This document shows, one piece after another, positions 36,866 to 45,655 of a stretch of DNA of 64,000 bases (the stretch's first letter is position 1; each line of letters begins with the position of its first letter). The notes below the pieces were generated by a model. The model saw nothing but the letters and a program-made list of their open reading frames with translations, did no database searches and was not told where the DNA came from. The position numbers and the translations under genes are program-made. The stretch spans positions 124,001 through 188,000 of the forward strand of contig JAXMBZ010000010.1 in NCBI GenBank assembly GCA_046349615.1, read 5' to 3'. The DNA is from JADJNY01 sp046349615. GTDB lineage: Bacteria > Planctomycetota > UBA1135 > GCA-002686595.

Positions 36866-39457
36866 TCAGTCCTCCTCGCGCAAGAGTTCGCGCGGGCTCC
36901 AACGCGACGCCGTCGCGGCGGGCCAGAGGCCCGCGAACGCGCAGACGAGCGTCACCGTCGCGACCGTCTCGATCAGCATGCCCCACGGCACGTGGAACTC
37001 GAGCGTCCAGCGAAACGACTGCGGATGCACGATCGCCACGGAGATCCAACCCGCGCCGAGGCCCGCGAGCGCGCCGAACGCCGCGCCGAATCCGCCGAGA
37101 ATGCCGGCCTGCGCGCCGATCGCGAGGCCGACCTGCGCGGGCGACGCGCCGAGCGCGCGCAGCACGCCGATCTCGGCGCGGCGCTCGGAGATCAGCGCGA
37201 AGAGCACGGTGAGCACCGCGATCACGGCGACGACCGCGGCGACGGCCTCGATCCCGCGTGTGATCGCGAACGTGCGGTCGAAGACCTCGAAGACGCGCGC
37301 GCGCAGCTCGCGCACGGAGACGAGCTCGACCCGCGGATCCGCGCCCGCGCGCTCGAGGAAGCGCGCGCGCGCCGCGTCGACGTCGGAGCCCGGCGGGAGG
37401 AAGACGGCGATCTCGCGGGGCAGGTCGGCGGGGAACAGCGCGCGGAACTCCGGGCCGTCGACGAACACCTGCCCCTGGCTGCTGCCGAAGTCCTGGAAGA
37501 CGCCGACCACGCGCTTCTCGAGCACGCGGTCGCCGACCTCGATCCGGACCACGTCGCCCGCGCGCGTGCCGAAGCGCAGCGCGAAGGCCTCGTTGACGAC
37601 GGCGCCGTGCTCGGCGTGCGCGCGCTCGAAGGCCGCGCGCGCGTCGAGCCCGCCGAGGAACTGCATGATGCCGCGCTGCTTCACGACCTCGAACTCGGCG
37701 GCGCAGAGCTCGGTGCGTTCGCCGCCGACGCGCGCGCCGATCCGGTGGAACGGATCGACGCAGTTCGCTCCGTAGAGCTCGCGCGCGAGGTCGACGAACG
37801 ACGGATCGAGCCGTCCGACCGGACCGCCGAGCGACGACGACGTCGGGCGGACCCAGAAGTCCGCGGTCAGCGCGCGCACGGTCCAGCTCTCGAGCGTCGC
37901 ACGGAACGAGCCGATCATCGTGGCGAGCGCGACGGAGAGCGAGACCGCCATGCCGACCGCGCCCGCCGCCCAGACGGCGCGCCGCCGGCCCGACGCGATC
38001 GCCGAGAGCGCGAGCCGCAGGACCGTGCCCGCGCGCGTGTGTCCGCTCGCGCGCGTCCCGGCGCGGGAGAGCGCGTCGAACACGGGCGGCAGGGCGAAGA
38101 ACAGCGCGACCTGGAGCAGCACGGCGCCGCCGAGCGCCGCGATCGGCAGGCCGTTCCAGGGAGCGAGCTGCGAGCAGAGCGCGGAGCCCGCGATCGAGGC
38201 GAGGAGCCCGACGAGCGCCGTGCGTCGCGCGCGGCCGCCGAGCTCCGTCGGCCGCTCGCGACGCAGGTTCTGCACCGGCGGCGTGCGGCGCGCTTCGAGC
38301 ACGGGCAGCACGGCCGCGGCGAGCGCGCACGCCGCGCCGAGCCCCGCGGCGAACAGGACGTCGGTCGCCGAGAGCTCGACGCCGCGCGCGGGCGCCTGCC
38401 CGACGACGGTCGAGAGCGTGGCGCGGACGCCCTGCACGGCCAGCGCGGCGGACCCGGCGCCCGCGAGCGCGCCGAGGAGGCCGCCGAGGAGGCCGAGTGC
38501 GAGCGCTTCGGCGACGAGCGCGGTGGCGAGCTGTGCGCGCGACGCGCCGAGCGAGACGCAGATCGCGAGCACTTCGCGCCGCTGCACGACGGACGTCGCG
38601 AGCGAAATCGCGACGAGCACGCCGCCGACGACGAGCGCGATCAACGCCATGACGTCGAGGTCGAACTGGAGCGTCCGCGCGAGCGAGCGCGCGTCCTCGG
38701 CGCGCTGCTCGGGCTCCTGCAGCCGCGCGCCGGGCGGGAGCAACGCGCGCACGCGCGCCGTGAGCGTTTCGAGCTCGACGCCGTCGCGCGGGACGAGCTC
38801 GATGCGGTCGAGGGTCGCGGGGTGCCGGAAGAGCTCCTGCGCGCACGCGACGTCGAGCAGCACGACGTGCGCGAACGTGCGGCTCCCGTCCCGGGGCGCG
38901 AAGAGCCCGAGCACGTGGAGCCCGACCGCGCGGCCGCGCACGACGACCTCGAGCGTGCCGCCGGGCGCGAGGCCGAGCTCCGCGGCGAGCGGCGTCGCGA
39001 TCCAGACGCCTTCGCAGCGCAGCGCGCGCGCGAGCGAGTCCGCGGCGCGCCGCGCGACGTCCTCGCCGGCGGAGTCGGGTCCCGGCGCGGCCGCGACGTC
39101 GAGCGCGAGTCGGCGCGCGACGGCGGGGTTGAGCGCGTCGACGCCGAGCACGCGCACCGTCTCCTTCGTCTTCGGGGCGAGCACGACCTCGTCGACGACG
39201 GGGAGGAGCTCCGCGTCGCCCGCGACGGGACCGAGCGCGCCGAGCACGGCGATCGGCACGCCGCCGTCCTGCACGACCTCGAGCCGCGCGGGCCCGGCGA
39301 GCTCGAGCACGCCCTCCGCGAACGCGTCGACCGCGGCGCGGCTCGACACGCGCGTCGAGACGAGCGCCGCGACCCCGGCCGCGACGCCGAGCAGCGTCGC
39401 GAGGAAACGGAGGGGCTTCGCGCGCGCCGGCCGGAGGAACAGCGCCTTCAGGAGCAC
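36866..39457 (-). CDS. FtsX-type ABC permease with two FtsX domains
   Basis: An 863-residue membrane protein built as two repeats: N-terminal helix (FLATLLGVAAGVAALVSTR), periplasmic domain, then a three-helix FtsX domain near 280-400 with CVSLGASRAQLATALVAEALALG, a second periplasmic domain, and a final FtsX domain with VLRALGASPAQVGLAIGAQAG. This double plan matches AttF/AttG-like and LolC/E-like mechanotransmitters that lift lipids or lipoproteins. The GTG start lies 10 nt inside the ATPase gene end. It converts ATP hydrolysis into periplasmic motion on the AttH-like partner. Confidence 0.88.
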   Translation of the reverse strand: MLLKALFLRPARAKPLRFLATLLGVAAGVAALVSTRVSSRAAVDAFAEGVLELAGPARLEVVQDGGVPIAVLGALGPVAGDAELLPVVDEVVLAPKTKETVRVLGVDALNPAVARRLALDVAAAPGPDSAGEDVARRAADSLARALRCEGVWIATPLAAELGLAPGGTLEVVVRGRAVGLHVLGLFAPRDGSRTFAHVVLLDVACAQELFRHPATLDRIELVPRDGVELETLTARVRALLPPGARLQEPEQRAEDARSLARTLQFDLDVMALIALVVGGVLVAISLATSVVQRREVLAICVSLGASRAQLATALVAEALALGLLGGLLGALAGAGSAALAVQGVRATLSTVVGQAPARGVELSATDVLFAAGLGAACALAAAVLPVLEARRTPPVQNLRRERPTELGGRARRTALVGLLASIAGSALCSQLAPWNGLPIAALGGAVLLQVALFFALPPVFDALSRAGTRASGHTRAGTVLRLALSAIASGRRRAVWAAGAVGMAVSLSVALATMIGSFRATLESWTVRALTADFWVRPTSSSLGGPVGRLDPSFVDLARELYGANCVDPFHRIGARVGGERTELCAAEFEVVKQRGIMQFLGGLDARAAFERAHAEHGAVVNEAFALRFGTRAGDVVRIEVGDRVLEKRVVGVFQDFGSSQGQVFVDGPEFRALFPADLPREIAVFLPPGSDVDAARARFLERAGADPRVELVSVRELRARVFEVFDRTFAITRGIEAVAAVVAVIAVLTVLFALISERRAEIGVLRALGASPAQVGLAIGAQAGILGGFGAAFGALAGLGAGWISVAIVHPQSFRWTLEFHVPWGMLIETVATVTLVCAFAGLWPAATASRWSPRELLREED

Positions 39458-40161
39458 GGCGCGCCCTCGACGCGTCCGTCGCGCAGGTGGATCACGCGAT
39501 CGGCGCGCCCGGCGACGCGCGCGTCGTGCGTCGCGATCACGAGCGCGGCGCCGTTCTCGGCGCGCAGCTCGTCGAGCAGTTCGAGCACCGCGGTCCCCGA
39601 CGCGGAGTCGAGGTTCCCCGTCGGCTCGTCCGCGACGACGAGCGCGGGGCGGTGCGCGAGCGCGCGCGCGACCGCGGTGCGCTGCTCCTCGCCGCCCGAG
39701 AGCTCGCCGGGGAAGTGGTTCGCGCGCGCGGCGAGCCCGACCCGCGCGACGAGTTCGGCGACGCGCGCATCATCGCGCTTCCCGTCGATCGCGAGCGGTA
39801 GCGCGACGTTTTCCGCGACGGTCAGGTGGGGGACGAGGTGGAACGCCTGGAACACGATCCCGAGCCGGCGGCGGCGCAGGAGCACGAGCTCGGACTCGCT
39901 CGCCGCGCCGACGTCGACGCCGAGCACGTGCGCGCGGCCTTCGTCCGGCCGGTCGATCCCGGCGATCAGGTTGAGGCACGTCGACTTGCCGCACCCCGAG
40001 GGTCCGACGAGCACGACCATCTCGCCGCGCCGGATTTCGAGCGAGACTCCGTCGAGCGCCGCGACCGTCGCTCCGCCGCGCGCGTAACGGCGCGCGACGC
40101 CGTCGAGGCGCACGATCACCTCGCCCGCGCCGGATGCCGCCGTGGACCGTGCGTCAGACAT
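39448..40161 (-). CDS. LolD/MacB-type ABC ATPase
   Basis: A 237-residue ABC ATPase: Walker A GPSGCGKS at 53-60, Q-loop VFQAFHLVPHLTVAENV, signature LSGGEEQR at 154-161, Walker B VVADEPTGNLDS with Asp178-Glu179, and switch His in ATHDARVAG. It is the energy unit for the FtsX permease that follows. The start overlaps the end of the YbgA-like gene by eight bases, so that gene belongs to the same transcript. Confidence 0.92.
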   Translation of the reverse strand: MSDARSTAASGAGEVIVRLDGVARRYARGGATVAALDGVSLEIRRGEMVVLVGPSGCGKSTCLNLIAGIDRPDEGRAHVLGVDVGAASESELVLLRRRRLGIVFQAFHLVPHLTVAENVALPLAIDGKRDDARVAELVARVGLAARANHFPGELSGGEEQRTAVARALAHRPALVVADEPTGNLDSASGTAVLELLDELRAENGAALVIATHDARVAGRADRVIHLRDGRVEGAPCS

Positions 40162-41203
40162 GGTTGCGGATGAGCAGTTCCTTCGGGTGCGGGTGCAGGT
40201 ACTGCTGGCCCGCGAGGTACTCGATCCCGTGCTTGCGCACGAAGTGCGCGAGCAGCGTCACGGGCACGACGAGCGGGACGAGCCCCGCGCGGTAGTCGTG
40301 CACGAGCTCGAGCATCTCCTGCTTCTCCGCGGGTGAGAGGTGCTCCTTGAAGTAGCCGAGCATGTGCTCGAGGACGTTCGCATGGCGTCCCGGGCTCGCC
40401 TTGTGACGCAGCGTGCGCATGTAGAGCTCGCCGTACTCGCGCTCGAGCTCCGCGCGCGGCTTCTTCTTCGCGTCGGCGACGACGCGGCCGAGCGCTCTGT
40501 AGCCTTCGGTGTGGTGCGCGAGCAGGAAGAGCTTCTCGCTCGAGTGGAAGCGCACGAGGTCGCCGACGCGCCACTCGCTCGCGAAGAACGCGCGCAGGCG
40601 CGTGAAGCCGAACACGCGGTCGAAGAAGTTCTCGCGAAGCAGCGGGTCGGAGAGACGTCCTTCTTCCTCGACGGGCAGGAGCGGCTCCGCGGCGAGCAGC
40701 GCGGCGGCGAACACGCCGCGGCCCTCGCGCGCGGGCGAGCCGTTCGAGTCGTAGACCTTGACGCGCTCCATGCCGCACGACGGCGAGTCCTTCTTGAGCA
40801 CGTACCCCGACAGCCCGAGCGCCGCGAGCTCCGCGCAGCGCTTCTCCGCCCAGCGCGCGAGGAGCTCGGTGTGGTCCTCGCCGGTCGCGGGCATCACGAG
40901 GCGCACGCGCACGTCGCTCTCGTCGGCGCCGACGCCCGGACGGCGCGGCGCACTCGACTCGCGCACGAGGCGCAGCGTGTCGCGGGGGATCGGGAGCCCG
41001 GCCTCGACCTCGGGGCACACGGGCACGAACGTGACGAAGCGCGCGAGCGTCTCGGAGAGGAACCGGTCGCGCTTGTGTCCGCCGTCGAAGCGCACGTGCT
41101 CGCCGAGCAGGCAGGACGAGATGCCGATGCGCACCTCGCCCGCGCGCGCGGCCGCGGCCGATGCGGACGGGTTGGGGCGCGCGGGACGGGACGGAGTGCC
41201 CAT
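40154..41203 (-). CDS. DUF523-DUF1722 protein (YbgA-like)
   Basis: A 349-residue protein with an N-terminal DUF523 domain (IGISSCLLGEHVRFDGGHKRD, then PVCPEVEAGLPIPRDTLRL and KKDSPSCG; three conserved Cys) and a C-terminal DUF1722 domain (LLAHHTEGYRALGRVVA, HANVLEHMLGYFKEHLS, Y-L-A-GQ-x-YL-x-PHP). Such fusions often sit next to CPD photolyase or MerR genes and are suspected to act in light or stress defence. The enzyme activity is unknown, and no photolyase is adjacent here (the nearest is 15 kb away). The ATG at 41203 is chosen over a GTG at 41227. Confidence 0.85.
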   Translation of the reverse strand: MGTPSRPARPNPSASAAAARAGEVRIGISSCLLGEHVRFDGGHKRDRFLSETLARFVTFVPVCPEVEAGLPIPRDTLRLVRESSAPRRPGVGADESDVRVRLVMPATGEDHTELLARWAEKRCAELAALGLSGYVLKKDSPSCGMERVKVYDSNGSPAREGRGVFAAALLAAEPLLPVEEEGRLSDPLLRENFFDRVFGFTRLRAFFASEWRVGDLVRFHSSEKLFLLAHHTEGYRALGRVVADAKKKPRAELEREYGELYMRTLRHKASPGRHANVLEHMLGYFKEHLSPAEKQEMLELVHDYRAGLVPLVVPVTLLAHFVRKHGIEYLAGQQYLHPHPKELLIRNHV

Positions 41204-41265
41204 GCGGACAGTCTCCGCGCAGCGCACGCGACATTCCAGCGTGGACCGCGCGCGTCCCGCGCGCC

Positions 41266-41766
41266 ATGCTCTCGTCCGCGATGATCCGGCGCGACGGTCG
41301 CGGCTACGTACTCGAAGTCGAGGACGTCTTGGACGTTCCGATCGAGCGGGTCGCCCCGTTCTTCGAGCGCCCGGAGAACCTCGAGGCGATCACGCCGCCG
41401 TTCCTCGCCTTCTCCATTCGCACGCCGAGCCCCGTGCCGATGCACGACGGCGCGCTCATCGACTACGTCGTGCGCCTGCACGGTATCCCGATGCGCTGGA
41501 GGACGCGCATCGAGGACTGGTCGCCCGGCCGCGCGTTCACGGACGTCGCGCTGCGTTCGCCGTACGCCTACTGGGTCCATCGACACGAGTTCGAGCCGCT
41601 CGCGGGCGGCCGCACGCGCGTGAAGGACCGCGTGCGCTACGCGCCCCCGCTCCTCCCGCTCTCGCGCCCCGTGCACGCGCTCTTCGTGCGGCCGACGCTC
41701 GAGCGGATCTTCGCGTTCCGCCGCGGGCGCGTGCGCGAGCTCCTCGCGAAGGAAGCGCGCGCGTGA
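41266..41766 (+). CDS. SRPBCC (START-like) family protein
   Basis: A 166-residue helix-grip protein. The pattern DVLDVPIERVAPFFERPENLEAITPPFLAFSI near the N-terminus and the later GALIDYVVRLHGIPMRWRTRI, VHRHEFEPLAGG and PTLERIFAFRRGRVRELL are typical of the SRPBCC/cyclase-like family whose gene often neighbours YbgA and photolyase genes. A hydrophobic pocket suggests binding of a lipid or polyketide. Two ATG codons (41266, 41281) are possible; neither has a clear Shine-Dalgarno, so the first is given. It overlaps the tRNA-editing gene by GTGA. Confidence 0.8.
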   Translation: MLSSAMIRRDGRGYVLEVEDVLDVPIERVAPFFERPENLEAITPPFLAFSIRTPSPVPMHDGALIDYVVRLHGIPMRWRTRIEDWSPGRAFTDVALRSPYAYWVHRHEFEPLAGGRTRVKDRVRYAPPLLPLSRPVHALFVRPTLERIFAFRRGRVRELLAKEARA

Positions 41767-42233
41767 AGCTCCTCTCGTTCCTCGCGCGCCGCTTCGCATG
41801 GACTCCGCACGCCGCGTCGCCGGCGGCCGCCGGTCCCGCGGAGCCCGGCGCGATGGAGGACTGCGTCGTGCTCTTCCTGCACGCCGAACGCGCGGACGCG
41901 GACTCCGCGCGCAGCGCGAGCGTCGTACGCCAGCTCGTGAAGCACGTGCGCTGGCAGGCGCGGCCGCGCGCGCTGACGCGGGTCGTGCTCCACTCCTTCA
42001 CGCACCTGGGCGCCGAATCGGCCGAACCGGCGGCGACGCGCGCTCTGTTCGACGCCCTGCGCGCCGAGCTCGAGCGGCGCGGATTCGAGGTGCGCGAGAC
42101 GCCCTTCGGCTACACGAACGCGTGGGAGCTCGCCGTCCACGGCGAGTCGCTCGCCAAGGTCTGGAAGGTGGTGGGAACCGCCTCCGAGGACGCCCCCGGA
42201 TTGCCCGATGGGGCAGCGGGGGATGCGAACTAG
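41763..42233 (+). CDS. stand-alone archaeal-type threonyl-tRNA synthetase editing domain
   Basis: A 156-residue protein resembling the N-terminal editing domain of archaeal ThrRS. Family phrases are the MKLLSFLARR opening, AMEDCVVLFLHAERADAD, VVLHSFTHLGAESAEPA, and ERRGFEVRETPFGYTNAWEL followed by AVHGESLAKVW. In archaea this domain hydrolyses Ser mis-attached to tRNA-Thr and has a D-aminoacyl-tRNA deacylase fold. Here the catalytic synthetase is absent, so it would act in trans or have another role. GTG start in a GTGA overlap with the SRPBCC gene. Confidence 0.85.
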   Translation: MKLLSFLARRFAWTPHAASPAAAGPAEPGAMEDCVVLFLHAERADADSARSASVVRQLVKHVRWQARPRALTRVVLHSFTHLGAESAEPAATRALFDALRAELERRGFEVRETPFGYTNAWELAVHGESLAKVWKVVGTASEDAPGLPDGAAGDAN

Positions 42234-42240
42234 CGCGCGC

Positions 42241-42268
42241 TTGCAGTCGGCCGCGCCGTCGGCACAAT
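42241..42268 (+). promoter_or_regulatory. candidate sigma-70-like promoter for DUF481 gene
   Basis: TTGCAG at 42241-42246 and CACAAT at 42263-42268 are separated by 16 nt, in the 169-bp gap before the DUF481 gene, with an AT-rich stretch unusual for the region. The start would be about 130 nt before the ATG. Confidence 0.45.
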
Positions 42269-42402
42269 TCTGCACCCGAGGGGGAACTCCGGTGTGGCAG
42301 CGATGCCCGGAGCGTCCCCCCGTTCGTTTCGATCCCCGAGATCCCCAGGCGCGAACGCCACGGTCCGCGACCCGCGCTCCCGCCGCAACCCGACAGCGAA
42401 TC

Positions 42403-43179
42403 ATGCTCACCCTCGTCACCCTCCTCGCGACGGCGCCGGTCGCCGCGACCCCGGCCGTCGATGCGTCCAACGGCTTCGAACTCGCTCCGACGCAGGAGCA
42501 GGCCGCGGCCGCGCCCGCCGAGCGCAAGTGGACCGGCACCGTCGGCGTCTCGGCCTCGATGTCGAGCGGCAACACGGACAAGACCACGCTCGGCGCGGCG
42601 GCGCAGGCGGAGAACCGCGGCGAGGAAGACCGTTGGAGCGCGCAGCTCCTCTGGAACTACGCCGACGAGAAGGGCGTCGGCGTCACGCAGCGCCGCACCT
42701 ACGGCCAGGTCAAGTACGACCGGTTCTTCAGCAAGGAGCTCTACGCCTACGGCCTCGTCAGCGGCGAGAACGACTTCAACGCGGCGCTCGACCTGCGCCT
42801 GACCGTCGGCGCCGGCGCCGGCTACCAGTTCCGCGAGGACAAGACGTGGAAGATCTCGGGTGAAGCCGGTCTCTCCTACGTCGACGAGAGCTTCTCGACC
42901 TCGGGCGACGACCAGAGCTACGTCGCCGCGCGCCTCGCCTACAAGGCCGACTACACCGCCGAGAGCGGCAAGTGGACCGCCGGCCAGTGGGGCGAGATCC
43001 TGCCGAGCGTCGAGGACACGCAGGACGTCAGCGCGCGCATCGACACGCACGCGCGCGTCACGCTGACCGAGAAGATGTTCGCGCAGCTCCAGCACATCTA
43101 CACGTGGGACAACACGCCGGCCTCCGGCGCGGATCGCGTGGACGAGCTCTGGCTGCTCACGATCGGCTGGTCGTTCTGA
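42403..43179 (+). CDS. DUF481 outer-membrane protein
   Basis: A 258-residue protein with a signal peptide (MLTLVTLLATAPVAATPA) and mature strands typical of the DUF481/YdiY family: WTGTVGVSASMSSGNTDKTT, then alternating hydrophobic/polar strands ending in the classic terminal aromatic (ELWLLTIGWSF). About 10-12 transmembrane strands are plausible, making an outer-membrane barrel. A C-terminal Phe fits assembly by the BAM machinery. Function of the family is poorly known, with salt or acid stress links suggested. It is followed by two hairpins at 43186-43215 and 43237-43261. Confidence 0.88.
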   Translation: MLTLVTLLATAPVAATPAVDASNGFELAPTQEQAAAAPAERKWTGTVGVSASMSSGNTDKTTLGAAAQAENRGEEDRWSAQLLWNYADEKGVGVTQRRTYGQVKYDRFFSKELYAYGLVSGENDFNAALDLRLTVGAGAGYQFREDKTWKISGEAGLSYVDESFSTSGDDQSYVAARLAYKADYTAESGKWTAGQWGEILPSVEDTQDVSARIDTHARVTLTEKMFAQLQHIYTWDNTPASGADRVDELWLLTIGWSF

Positions 43180-43185
43180 GCGCGA

Positions 43186-43215
43186 GGAGGAGCGCGCGAC
43201 GGCGCGGGCTCCTCC
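43186..43215 (+). terminator. first hairpin after DUF481 gene
   Basis: GGAGGAGC and GCTCCTCC pair around a GC-rich inner loop that can itself form a short stem. It begins 7 nt after the DUF481 stop. There is no T-run. Confidence 0.4.
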
Positions 43216-43236
43216 CGAAGACGCGCTGAAAACGCA

Positions 43237-43261
43237 GACGGGCGGCTCGAGGCCGCCCGTC
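43237..43261 (-). terminator. bidirectional hairpin between DUF481 and mscL
   Basis: GACGGGCGGC and GCCGCCCGTC pair perfectly around TCGAG (10-bp stem). On the minus strand the stem is followed by TGCGTTTTC, a T-run that fits an intrinsic terminator for mscL; on the plus strand it would stop DUF481 transcripts. Confidence 0.65.
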
Positions 43262-43297
43262 GTCGTATCCGAGGCCCCCCGACGGGGACGCCGTGGA

Positions 43298-43621
43298 TCA
43301 CTTCTTCGCGTCGCCCGCGCGCAGGCGGTTCATCTGCTTCACGACGATGAAGATGCAGAACGCGACGATCAGGAAGTTCAGCACGGTGTTGAGGAAGTTC
43401 CCAACGCGCATCACGACCTCGGCGTGGTCGGCGGTCTTCGCCTGCAGCGTGATCGTCAGATCCTTGAAGTCGACGTGGCCGAGAGCCATGCCGATCGGCG
43501 GCATGATGATGTCCTCGACCATCGAGGTGACGATCTTGCCGAACGCGCCGCCGATGATCACACCGACGGCGAGGTCGACGACGTTCCCCTTCATCGCGAA
43601 CTCACGGAACTCTTTGAACAT
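43298..43621 (-). CDS. mscL: large-conductance mechanosensitive channel MscL (short form)
   Basis: A 107-residue MscL. The N-terminal helix MFKEFREFAMKGNVVDLAVGVIIGGAFGKIV forms TM1 and the pore, the loop DFKDLTITLQAKTADHAEVV is periplasmic, and TM2 is GNFLNTVLNFLIVAFCIFIVVKQMNRL. The protein then stops after GDAKK. The usual C-terminal cytoplasmic helical bundle (about 25-30 residues) is missing, making it shorter than E. coli MscL (136). It opens at high tension to relieve osmotic downshock. AGGAGA lies upstream of the ATG. Confidence 0.93.
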   Translation of the reverse strand: MFKEFREFAMKGNVVDLAVGVIIGGAFGKIVTSMVEDIIMPPIGMALGHVDFKDLTITLQAKTADHAEVVMRVGNFLNTVLNFLIVAFCIFIVVKQMNRLRAGDAKK

Positions 43622-43771
43622 GGCGGTGACTGTCTCCTGAACCTTCTCGTTGGGCGGCCGGGACCGCGGACTTCCCCTCGTCGTTCGATTGCGAGCGTCC
43701 AGGACACCCGCGTCCGGATTGGAAGTCAAGGGGCGAGCGGGCGTCGAGCGCGCGCCGCCCGAAGGGGCAGG

Positions 43772-45655
43772 TCACCGTCCGAGGACCGCCGCCGCGCGCT
43801 CGAACCAGGCGCGCGATTCGACGCAGCCCCCCGGCCGGTTGCGCGCGCTCCAGACCGCGGCGTAGTCGGCGATCACGCCGTCGAAGCGCTCGCGGAGCGC
43901 GCGGCGCTCGGCGCTCGGGAGCGTCGCGAGCCCGGGCCCGTCCGCGGCCGAGAGCCGCGCCGCGCCGAAGCGGCACGCGAGGAGCGCGGCGCGCGCGGCC
44001 CAGTCGAGCTCGTCCTGCACGACGCGCGCGTCCGCGCACGCCGGCGTCGAGCGCGCGAGCGCCGCGCGCGCGTCCGCGAGGTGCTGCTCCGCGCGCGCGA
44101 GGCCTTCGTGCGTGAGCTCCCGCACACGCGGATGCGGCCAGCCCTGCGGCGCGAACGCGAGCAGGAAGAACAGCGGCGAGCCGTTCGTGCTCTTCGCGCC
44201 GCTCGCGAGGCCCGCGCGTCCGAGCGCGATCTGCGCGGCGCCCGTGCCCGCGCCGGGCGCGTCGAACACGTGGCGGTCGAGCACGGCCGCGAGCTCCGCG
44301 TCGTCGTGCTCGACGCGCGCCGCCGTCCCCTCGGGGTTCCACGCGGCGCCCGCGGCGGTCACGAGTCCAGGCCAGCTCACGCTCCACGGCTGGTGGTGCC
44401 CGCGGTCGCCCCAGTCCGTGACGAGCAGCCCGCGCGCGCCGTGCGCGGCGCCCGCGCGCGCCGCCGCGAGCACGTTCGCGCGCATGACGTCGACGCGGCC
44501 GAGGAAGCTCTGCCAGCTCGCCGTGCCCGGACACACGTGGTACTCGAAGCCGTGCTCCGCGAAGCGGGGCGCGTCGCGCTCGAACGACGGCTCCGCTTCG
44601 TAGTTCCACAGCATCGGCACGACGTCGCGCGGCAGCTCGGGCACGAGCTCCGGCGCCTCGAGCACGATGTCGCCCCAGAACTGCATCCGTCGACCGCGCG
44701 TCGCGAGGAGCGCGCGCACCCGCCCGAGGAACTCGAGGTACACGCGGTGCTTCCCGCGCGCCGCGCACGCCTCCTTCGATCGGCCGAGGCCGAGGTCGAA
44801 CGTCTCGTCGAGCCCGACGTTGAGCGTGCGGCTCGTGAAGCAGGGGAGGAGCTGGTCGTAGAGGTCCTCGAGCAGCGTGAACGCGCGCTCGTCGAGCGGG
44901 CAGAGCGCGAACGGCTCCTTCCGAATCGAGAACGCGTGCTCGACGCCCTCGGGCACCTCCGCGAGCGGGCGGTAGCGTTCGTGCACGAGCCAGCGGTGCA
45001 GGTGGCCGAAGCTCTGCTGGTTCGGCACGAGCTCGATCCCGTGCTCCGCGCAGCGGCGGTCGAGCGCGCGCACTTCGTCCGGCGTGTACGCGCTCGCGTC
45101 GCGCCACACCTCCTCGTGTCCGCGGTACGCGAACGCGTGCTCGAAGTAGAGCTGCAGCCGGTTCACCTTGAGCGCAGCGAGGCGCTCGATCGCGGCGTCG
45201 AGCGTCGCGATCGTCGGGACCTTCGAGCGCGACACGTCGAGCATGGCGCCGCGCTCCTGGAACGCGGGCGCGTCGTCGATCGAGACCGCGGCGATCGGAC
45301 CGTCTCCCGCCGCGCGCGCGAGCTGCGCGAGCGTCGCGAGCGCGTGGCGCGCGCCCTCGACGTCGCGCGCGGCGAGCGCGACCCCCGCGTTCGTGACGGC
45401 GAGCGTGTAGCCCTGCGGTGCGATCCGCGCGTCGCGTTCGAGGCGGATCGTCAGGTTCCCGCGCTCCGCCGGCGCGAGCGCGCGCTCGACGCTTCGGCGC
45501 GCCGAGGCGAGCTCCCGTCCGAGCGCGGGCTCGAACTCCGTCGCCGCACGCCACGCCGGGGCTCCGCGAGGCGCGCTCCCCTCGCGCGGCGTCGCGCGTG
45601 CCGGCGGCGGCCAGAGCGCGCGGAGGAGTTCCGCTCCGTTCGTCGCCGCGCTCAT
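43772..45655 (-). CDS. glycoside hydrolase family 20-like beta-N-acetylhexosaminidase
   Basis: A 627-residue protein with a GH20b-like N-terminal domain (LTIRLERDARIAPQGYTLAV and GARHALATLAQL near 100) and a TIM-barrel catalytic domain beginning FQERGAMLDVSRSKVPTI. The catalytic Asp-Glu pair is Asp283-Glu284 in NVGLDETFDLG, and IELVPNQQSFGHLHRWL and MQFWGDIVLEAPEL fit the barrel. It should remove terminal N-acetylhexosamine, or a similar sugar, from glycans or chitin. No signal peptide is seen at the ATG at 45655, so it may be cytoplasmic. The start overlaps the membrane gene stop by ATGA. Confidence 0.85.
   Translation of the reverse strand: MSAATNGAELLRALWPPPARATPREGSAPRGAPAWRAATEFEPALGRELASARRSVERALAPAERGNLTIRLERDARIAPQGYTLAVTNAGVALAARDVEGARHALATLAQLARAAGDGPIAAVSIDDAPAFQERGAMLDVSRSKVPTIATLDAAIERLAALKVNRLQLYFEHAFAYRGHEEVWRDASAYTPDEVRALDRRCAEHGIELVPNQQSFGHLHRWLVHERYRPLAEVPEGVEHAFSIRKEPFALCPLDERAFTLLEDLYDQLLPCFTSRTLNVGLDETFDLGLGRSKEACAARGKHRVYLEFLGRVRALLATRGRRMQFWGDIVLEAPELVPELPRDVVPMLWNYEAEPSFERDAPRFAEHGFEYHVCPGTASWQSFLGRVDVMRANVLAAARAGAAHGARGLLVTDWGDRGHHQPWSVSWPGLVTAAGAAWNPEGTAARVEHDDAELAAVLDRHVFDAPGAGTGAAQIALGRAGLASGAKSTNGSPLFFLLAFAPQGWPHPRVRELTHEGLARAEQHLADARAALARSTPACADARVVQDELDWAARAALLACRFGAARLSAADGPGLATLPSAERRALRERFDGVIADYAAVWSARNRPGGCVESRAWFERAAAVLGR

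Noticed and set aside
36860..40087. long open frame on the plus strand opposite the lipocalin-permease-ATPase operon
   Set aside because: Shadow frame. The minus-strand ABC ATPase and FtsX motifs are complete, so the coding strand is clear.
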